17,533 nt of DNA from an uncultured Verrucomicrobiales bacterium (GTDB lineage Bacteria > Verrucomicrobiota > Verrucomicrobiia > Verrucomicrobiales > Akkermansiaceae): the NCBI GenBank assembly GCA_937969125.1, contig CALBVA010000071.1:1-17533 (forward strand), given 5' to 3'. The translations under genes and the position numbers were made by a program. How positions within the stretch are numbered: the first letter of the stretch is position 1; each line of letters starts with the position of its first letter. Below the pieces are notes generated by a model. That model was given only the letters and a program-made list of their open reading frames with translations. It was not told where the DNA came from and made no database searches. Of the stretch, positions 13,206-17,533 are shown piece by piece.

Positions 13206-14423
13206 CTAAAAGGATCCGCTCAGGCCGATGGCGAACACGTCTACACTTCCCTCCACCGTTCCGGCGAAGGCATCCGAATTACCACCGGCAGCCTCCGGGA
13301 GGAGATCGGCATCATCGGCGAAGATGTGGGTGTATCCCACGTCCAGAGTGTAGCGGTCGCTAATGACATAGCTGGCACCGATGGAGGCCCAGATACGGTC
13401 GGCGTCCGGGATGCGGAGAGTGCGATTGGAATCGGAGACCGGGCTCTCATCGTAAGCCACTCCAGCCCGGATAGTGAGGCGGTCATTGTGCCGATAGGTG
13501 GCACCCACCGAAAAGCGGAAGGCGTCCTCCCAATTCTCCTCCTTGGCGAGGGCGGGATCGAGGAGTGGATTCACCTTGGGTTCGAGGCTTTTGAACTTGC
13601 TCCAGTTGGTCCAAAATACATCAGCATGGATGGCCCACTGGTCATTGATCTCATGATAGGCACTGAATTCGATGGTGTCCGGTAGCTCGACGTCCAGAGT
13701 CGCGTCGTAGTTACCCGCAGGGAAACCATTAAATCCAGCCCCGACTTCGGCTGAGCCCTCCAGATTCAGCTCGATTGCCGAGCGATAGTGAAGTCCGAAG
13801 CGGGTGCGCTCATTGAGTTCAAAGAGCACCCCCACATTGTAACCGAAGCCCCAGTCATCACCCTCCAGGTCGAAGAGATTTCCGCCGATCCTGGGCTGGC
13901 GTGAGGTGATTTGCCCGTCGGTGTAGAGGGCATCGAATCCCGCGCCGATTGTCCATTGATCATTGAGACGATATGAGACGACAGGATTGATATTGAAGGA
14001 TAGGACCTCGCTGTAATCAGTGACCGCACCGGTGGCGAAGTCTCTGGAGTAGTCCGATTTCAGGCCGTAGGTCGTGTAGATGCCGAGGCCGAAGCTCAGC
14101 CGCTCATCATACTTTTTCGCGGCATAGAAATACGGGATGATCCCATCAGAGATCACATTGTTGGAGCTGATCGGGCCGGTCACTCCAGTTCCCTCGGCGT
14201 CGATGTGCGGGGTGATGTAGTTGGCCCCGATGGAATAAGACCAGTCATCGAGCAGGCTCATGCCGGCGGGATTCGACCCTAGAATCGAGGCATCATCGCC
14301 GATGGCGGCTTCACCAGAATAGGCACGACCCAGGCCGGAAGCCGAGCGCTCGGCAAGTTGGAAGCCGGCACCATAGGCGTTTGAAAGGAGCGAGAGGAGG
14401 AGGGTGGAAGCTTGCTTAATCAT
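13206..14423 (-). CDS. FadL/OmpP1-family outer-membrane channel
   Basis: The 405-residue protein begins with a signal peptide (MIKQASTLLLSLLSNAYGA, cleavage likely near residue 19). The FadL hatch motif follows: GFQLAERSASGLGRAYSGEA, GDDAS and NPAGM (about 20-55). The rest is alternating beta-strand sequence and the chain ends with Phe (FAIGLSGSF), as expected for insertion of an outer-membrane barrel. FadL proteins carry long-chain fatty acids or other hydrophobic compounds across the outer membrane; the substrate here is not readable. It is slightly shorter than E. coli FadL. The gene lies about 90 bp downstream of moxR on minus. fabI is nearby on the other strand, which fits a lipid theme but proves no link. 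Confidence 0.88.
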   Translation of the reverse strand: MIKQASTLLLSLLSNAYGAGFQLAERSASGLGRAYSGEAAIGDDASILGSNPAGMSLLDDWSYSIGANYITPHIDAEGTGVTGPISSNNVISDGIIPYFYAAKKYDERLSFGLGIYTTYGLKSDYSRDFATGAVTDYSEVLSFNINPVVSYRLNDQWTIGAGFDALYTDGQITSRQPRIGGNLFDLEGDDWGFGYNVGVLFELNERTRFGLHYRSAIELNLEGSAEVGAGFNGFPAGNYDATLDVELPDTIEFSAYHEINDQWAIHADVFWTNWSKFKSLEPKVNPLLDPALAKEENWEDAFRFSVGATYRHNDRLTIRAGVAYDESPVSDSNRTLRIPDADRIWASIGASYVISDRYTLDVGYTHIFADDADLLPEAAGGNSDAFAGTVEGSVDVFAIGLSGSF

Positions 14424-14467
14424 GGGCTGGTGAGTTCCGCTCCCTTGGAGTGACGCGGTTTTCCCAG

Positions 14468-14505
14468 CATGGAACTTTCAGCTTTAGAGTCAAGTTCCCT
14501 CCATG
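14468..14505 (-). repeat. Inverted repeat with heptad units between moxR and the FadL-like gene
   Basis: GGAACTT (14471-14477) and AAGTTCC (14492-14498) are perfect inverted arms around 14 bases, extended by CAT/ATG across a small bulge. The interior (14476-14496) also reads as 7-bp units TTTCAGC, TTTAGAG, TCAAGTT; the first is identical to the last unit of the uvrA tract at 5670-5704. It lies in the leader of the FadL-like gene or the tail of the moxR transcript. A TTGACT (minus, complement of 14487-14492) could be a -35 box but has no good -10. Confidence 0.4.
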
Positions 14506-14513
14506 GATTGGCG

Positions 14514-15497
14514 TTAAGGAACCGGCACCCGGCCCATGAGGCGGGTAATGATTTCGTCGGTCGTGACGTTCTCAGCTTCCGCCTCGTAGGAAAGCAGAAT
14601 GCGGTGGCGGAGGATCTCCGAGGCCAGCTCCTTCACATCGACCGGGGTGACGAAGGCGCGGCCTTCCAAAAATGCGCGAGCCCGGGCGGCTCGTGCAAAG
14701 TTGATCGTCGCGCGTGGAGAAGCTCCAGCCTGAATCAGGGACTTCAATGACCCTTCGTAATTGCCCGGCTCACGCGTGGCCTGGACGAGATCGACAATGT
14801 ATCCTCTCACGGCGGTATCGATATAAATCTGATCAACCAAGTCCCGGCTGCGGGCGATGGTCTCGGTATCCGTAACGGGGCTGGTGGCTTCATTGGCAGT
14901 CGAGGAGGACATGCGATCCAGGATGTCCAATTCCTCCTGTCTGCTGGGATAGTCCACGGTTACCTTGAGGAGAAAGCGGTCCAGCTGCGCTTCGGGAAGC
15001 GAGTAGGTTCCCTCCTGGTCAATGGGGTTTTGAGTCGCGAGGACGAGGAAAGGCTTCGGCAGTGGATAGGTTTCATCTCCGATCGTCACCTGGCGTTCCT
15101 GCATCGCTTCCAGAAGCGCGGATTGCACCTTGGCTGGTGCGCGGTTGATTTCATCAGCGAGAATGAGATTGGCGAAAATAGGACCGAGTTTTGGGACGAA
15201 GGATTGTTTTTCCGGTTGATAAATCATCGTGCCGAGAAGGTCGGCAGGGAGAAGATCTGGGGTGAACTGCAGCCGGGCAAAGTCGGCCTTCAATGATCCC
15301 GCCAGAGCGCGGACGGCGAGAGTTTTAGCGAGACCGGGGACACCTTCGAGAAGGATGTGTCCATTGCTCAGGAGTCCAATGAGGAGTTTGTTGACAAGGT
15401 TATCCTGTCCCACGAGCACACTGCCCATTTCTTTCTGGAGGGCGGCGACCCAGGAGCTGGATTCGGTGATTTGATTTTGCAGAGCCTGTGGATCCAT
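14514..15497 (-). CDS. MoxR-family AAA+ ATPase
   Basis: The 327-residue protein is a MoxR-type AAA+ ATPase, a chaperone-like family that helps activate or assemble partner proteins, often through VWA-domain proteins. Walker A is GVPGLAKT (52-59), Walker B LILADEIN (111-118), sensor 1 ATQNP (154-158), and the arginine-finger region PEAQLDRF (168-175); the C-terminal lid covers about 215-325. Length is typical. The usual neighbours, a DUF58 protein and VWA/BatA-type membrane proteins, do not follow: the next gene downstream on the strand is the FadL-like porin about 90 bp away, and upstream lies a terminator. The partner is therefore unknown from this window. No Shine-Dalgarno sequence is visible before the ATG. 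Confidence 0.92.
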   Translation of the reverse strand: MDPQALQNQITESSSWVAALQKEMGSVLVGQDNLVNKLLIGLLSNGHILLEGVPGLAKTLAVRALAGSLKADFARLQFTPDLLPADLLGTMIYQPEKQSFVPKLGPIFANLILADEINRAPAKVQSALLEAMQERQVTIGDETYPLPKPFLVLATQNPIDQEGTYSLPEAQLDRFLLKVTVDYPSRQEELDILDRMSSSTANEATSPVTDTETIARSRDLVDQIYIDTAVRGYIVDLVQATREPGNYEGSLKSLIQAGASPRATINFARAARARAFLEGRAFVTPVDVKELASEILRHRILLSYEAEAENVTTDEIITRLMGRVPVP

Positions 15498-15541
15498 TGA
15501 TGGGGTGACTTTGACAAATGAGGGGAGGGGTGAGGAAGGAA

Positions 15542-15582
15542 AGAAAACACCCCGCCTGCCTTTTGTGGGCAGAGCGGGGTGT
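15542..15582 (-). terminator. Strong rho-independent terminator of the LamG gene
   Basis: ACACCCCGC (15547-15555) pairs with GCGGGGTGT (15574-15582), and CTGCC (15556-15560) with GGCAG (15568-15572), giving a 14-bp G+C-rich stem with one bulge. On minus it is followed by TTTTCTTTCC. It begins about 35 bp after the LamG stop codon and isolates moxR from the upstream gene. Confidence 0.9.
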
Positions 15583-15616
15583 GAGAGTTCAGGTGGATGA
15601 ATTCCTACGTCCCTGA

Positions 15617-17533
15617 CTACGGAGTCTCAGGTGCGGCGGTCCAGATCTGATAGAAGGCCTTGTCGCCGCTAGCAGCATCGTGTTCGAAGGTCGCTTCGCT
15701 GACTCCGGTGATGACATCGCCGACTGGCTGGAAGCTTCCGGGAGTCAGATCAATGCTCCGGCGGAGGGTGTAGCGGACGTTTGGATTCAGGTTCTCTGCA
15801 GCGAGGAAGAAGGTCCCTCCCGCGAGTATTGACTGAACGACGCGAACGTCAGTGGGAGGTTCACCGAGTCCCAGTTGTTCGCCGAGTGAGTTGCTCGCCG
15901 TCGCAAGGGCCATGATCTCTGCGTCCGAGAGGGGACGTCCCCAGATCGCCACTTCATCTATGATGCCATTCCATGAGCGAACCGTGGCATCGGGATTTCC
16001 ACCGATTGCTATAAAGCCTCCAGGATTGTTATTAGCAGTCAGGGTGGGTGCTTCCGCGCTGGTGACTACCAGAACTCCATCCACGTAGATGCGGTTGTTC
16101 ATTCCCTTTTCCGAGATAGCGACGATGTGATGGAACTGGCCATCATTGTAGTTTTGATCACCAATGATTTGTTGACCACCTCCGGCGAATGAAATCAGTC
16201 CGTCGTCAGTCACGGGGCCACGACCGTGGAGACGCCAAGCGTTTCCTTCGCCACGGGCGACAAGGCCCTGCCAGTTTTCCGTGAAGGTGGTGAAGCTGGT
16301 CCAGACGGATACCGAGATACTATCGCCGGCCTGGGTGTAGTCACGCGGAGTGGCTCCACCGGCTCCGTCTACGAGGACGTATTGGTTTTGCGAATGATCA
16401 AGGCTGATGGCATTGCCATACTTTCCGATGGTGAAGACCGGATCTTCTCCGGTGGTGCCGTTTTGATACCAAGTTCCGTTGCCGTTGCCATCGGTATCGT
16501 CTTCAAGGTCGATATCGAGCGGCCAGTATCCGATGAGGCCGGCGTCCAGCGATGGAAAGCTGGTGTCATCACGGGGCAGGGTTCCGAAGTCGATCTCAAC
16601 GATGTCGGAAAATCCATCACCATCTGAGTCTGCCAACAGTGGGAAGGTTCCCAGGTTATTCACCTCGTCACCGTCGGCCAGGGTGTCTTTGTCGGTGTCA
16701 CGATCGAGAGGATCGGTCATATTGGCTTTCTCCTCACCTTCGTTCAGACCGTCATCATCGGAGTCCGGCTCTTGGGGATTGGTTCCGTCCATGAATTCCT
16801 GGAGGTTGGAGACATTATCCATATCGGCGTCATCGTCGCCATCCTTGACGAGACGATTCAGCATGTTGGTAATTTCGTAGCTGTCGGGCATGCCGTCGCC
16901 ATCGGTGTCGGGATCATCAATCAGAGACTGAATGCTCCTGCCGTCACCTCGCGCCCAGATTTGGCCGATTTCACTTTGGCTGAGCGGGCGGCTCCAGATA
17001 GCGATATCATCAATTTGGCCGTTCCAGGTTCTCTTGCTATCGATATCAGGGTTCGCCCCGATCAGGAGGTTTGATAGGGAGTCGTTAATGACCGGAGGGG
17101 CATTGGTTTCGAAGACCTTAAGGCCATCTATCCAAAGCTGGGCGGTGCCTCCTTCGGTATGATCAACGGTCAATACCAGGTGATGGATCATGGTGTCATC
17201 AATTGACGTATTGCCAAAGATGTTATCTCCGCCGCCCTGCCAGTCGCCGGGGTTTGCGGACATGCCACTGGATCTCGCGTTCCGGGCGATCCGCCAACTC
17301 GAGCCTTCACCTTTGGCAATGAGGGCCTGCCAGTCTTCAGTAAAGCCGGTGCCGGTGGTAAACCAGACAGAGACCGCCATAGAACCCATGGTAAAGTCAA
17401 AGGTGTTCTCGGGGATCTCCGTAGTGTCGACGATCTCGATAAACTCGTTTTGTGTGGAGTCTAGGTCGATGGCGTTACCGAACTTTCCGGTGGTATAGGT
17501 CGGGGCCATTCCATCATCCGTCCGGTAGATGCC
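15617..17533 (-). CDS. Secreted LamG - thrombospondin-3 repeat - LamG protein (5' end outside window)
   Basis: The frame is open to the right edge, so the N-terminus with any signal peptide is missing; 638 codons are visible. Counting from the first visible Met (17509): a LamG/concanavalin-like domain about 1-190 (GKFGNAIDLD, HHLVLTVDHT, AQLWIDGLKV, WNGQIDDIAIWSRPLSQSEI), an Asp-rich calcium-binding thrombospondin-3 segment 198-318 (DPDTDGDGMPDSYE, DSDDDGLNEGEE, DSDGDGFSDIVEID), and a second LamG about 325-540 repeating the same motifs (GKYGNAISLD, WNGIIDEVAIWGRPLSDAEI). A short C-terminal beta domain (545-630, YTLRRSIDLTPGSFQPVG, KAFYQIW) ends it. LamG domains bind carbohydrate or protein, so an extracellular adhesin or polysaccharide-related role is likely but unproven. 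No PEP-CTERM or LPxTG signal is seen. Confidence 0.88.
   Translation of the reverse strand, partial: GIYRTDDGMAPTYTTGKFGNAIDLDSTQNEFIEIVDTTEIPENTFDFTMGSMAVSVWFTTGTGFTEDWQALIAKGEGSSWRIARNARSSGMSANPGDWQGGGDNIFGNTSIDDTMIHHLVLTVDHTEGGTAQLWIDGLKVFETNAPPVINDSLSNLLIGANPDIDSKRTWNGQIDDIAIWSRPLSQSEIGQIWARGDGRSIQSLIDDPDTDGDGMPDSYEITNMLNRLVKDGDDDADMDNVSNLQEFMDGTNPQEPDSDDDGLNEGEEKANMTDPLDRDTDKDTLADGDEVNNLGTFPLLADSDGDGFSDIVEIDFGTLPRDDTSFPSLDAGLIGYWPLDIDLEDDTDGNGNGTWYQNGTTGEDPVFTIGKYGNAISLDHSQNQYVLVDGAGGATPRDYTQAGDSISVSVWTSFTTFTENWQGLVARGEGNAWRLHGRGPVTDDGLISFAGGGQQIIGDQNYNDGQFHHIVAISEKGMNNRIYVDGVLVVTSAEAPTLTANNNPGGFIAIGGNPDATVRSWNGIIDEVAIWGRPLSDAEIMALATASNSLGEQLGLGEPPTDVRVVQSILAGGTFFLAAENLNPNVRYTLRRSIDLTPGSFQPVGDVITGVSEATFEHDAASGDKAFYQIWTAAPETP

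Noticed and set aside
14487..14492. TTGACT as the -35 box of a promoter for the FadL-like gene
   Set aside because: No reasonable -10 box at 16-18 bp spacing (best is CATGCT), so it is not listed as a promoter.

Overview
The window looks like chromosomal DNA from a Verrucomicrobiota (PVC superphylum) bacterium. Three things point there: a double-length UvrA of 1876 residues, an architecture also known from Chlamydiae; a GYF_2 + DUF4190 membrane protein; and a large secreted LamG/thrombospondin-3 protein of the kind common in this phylum. Shine-Dalgarno sequences are weak or absent before most genes, and two starts (topB, uvrA) are GTG. The phylum call is inferred from gene content; no rRNA is present.

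Layout. At the left edge is the start of topB (DNA topoisomerase III, minus strand, cut by the window). Next, also on minus, are a SulP-family anion transporter with STAS domain and, 15 bp upstream of it, an LptF/LptG-type permease. A 450-bp stretch (3299-3750) has no intact gene; it holds a startless minus reading frame (3458-3694) that looks like a gene remnant next to a possible dispersed repeat. A small zinc-ribbon protein follows on plus. The centre is a single 5.6-kb minus gene for a tandem UvrA-UvrA fusion with four ABC ATPase modules. Upstream of it, with a clear terminator, is an OmpA-domain coiled-coil membrane protein (minus). A divergent plus-strand run holds a YugP-like membrane protein that has lost its zinc-binding histidines, fabI (enoyl-ACP reductase) and the GYF_2/DUF4190 protein. 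On minus again come a FadL/OmpP1 porin, a MoxR AAA+ ATPase without its usual DUF58/VWA partners, a strong terminator, and a LamG-TSP3-LamG extracellular protein that runs off the right edge.

How the genes relate. Most are housekeeping or envelope genes: DNA repair and topology (uvrA, topB), outer-membrane assembly and envelope (LptF/G-like, OmpA-like, FadL-like, LamG), fatty-acid synthesis (fabI) and possible lipid uptake (FadL-like). I see no phage, IS element, CRISPR array or clear defence island.

Most notable observations. (1) Five A/T-rich tracts inside uvrA are built of 7-bp units and are read in frame as extra loop peptides; two of them share a perfect 23-bp sequence exactly 252 codons apart. 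(2) The YugP-like protein has AEAGL where an active peptidase has HEAGH. (3) The reading frame at 3458-3694 appears truncated.
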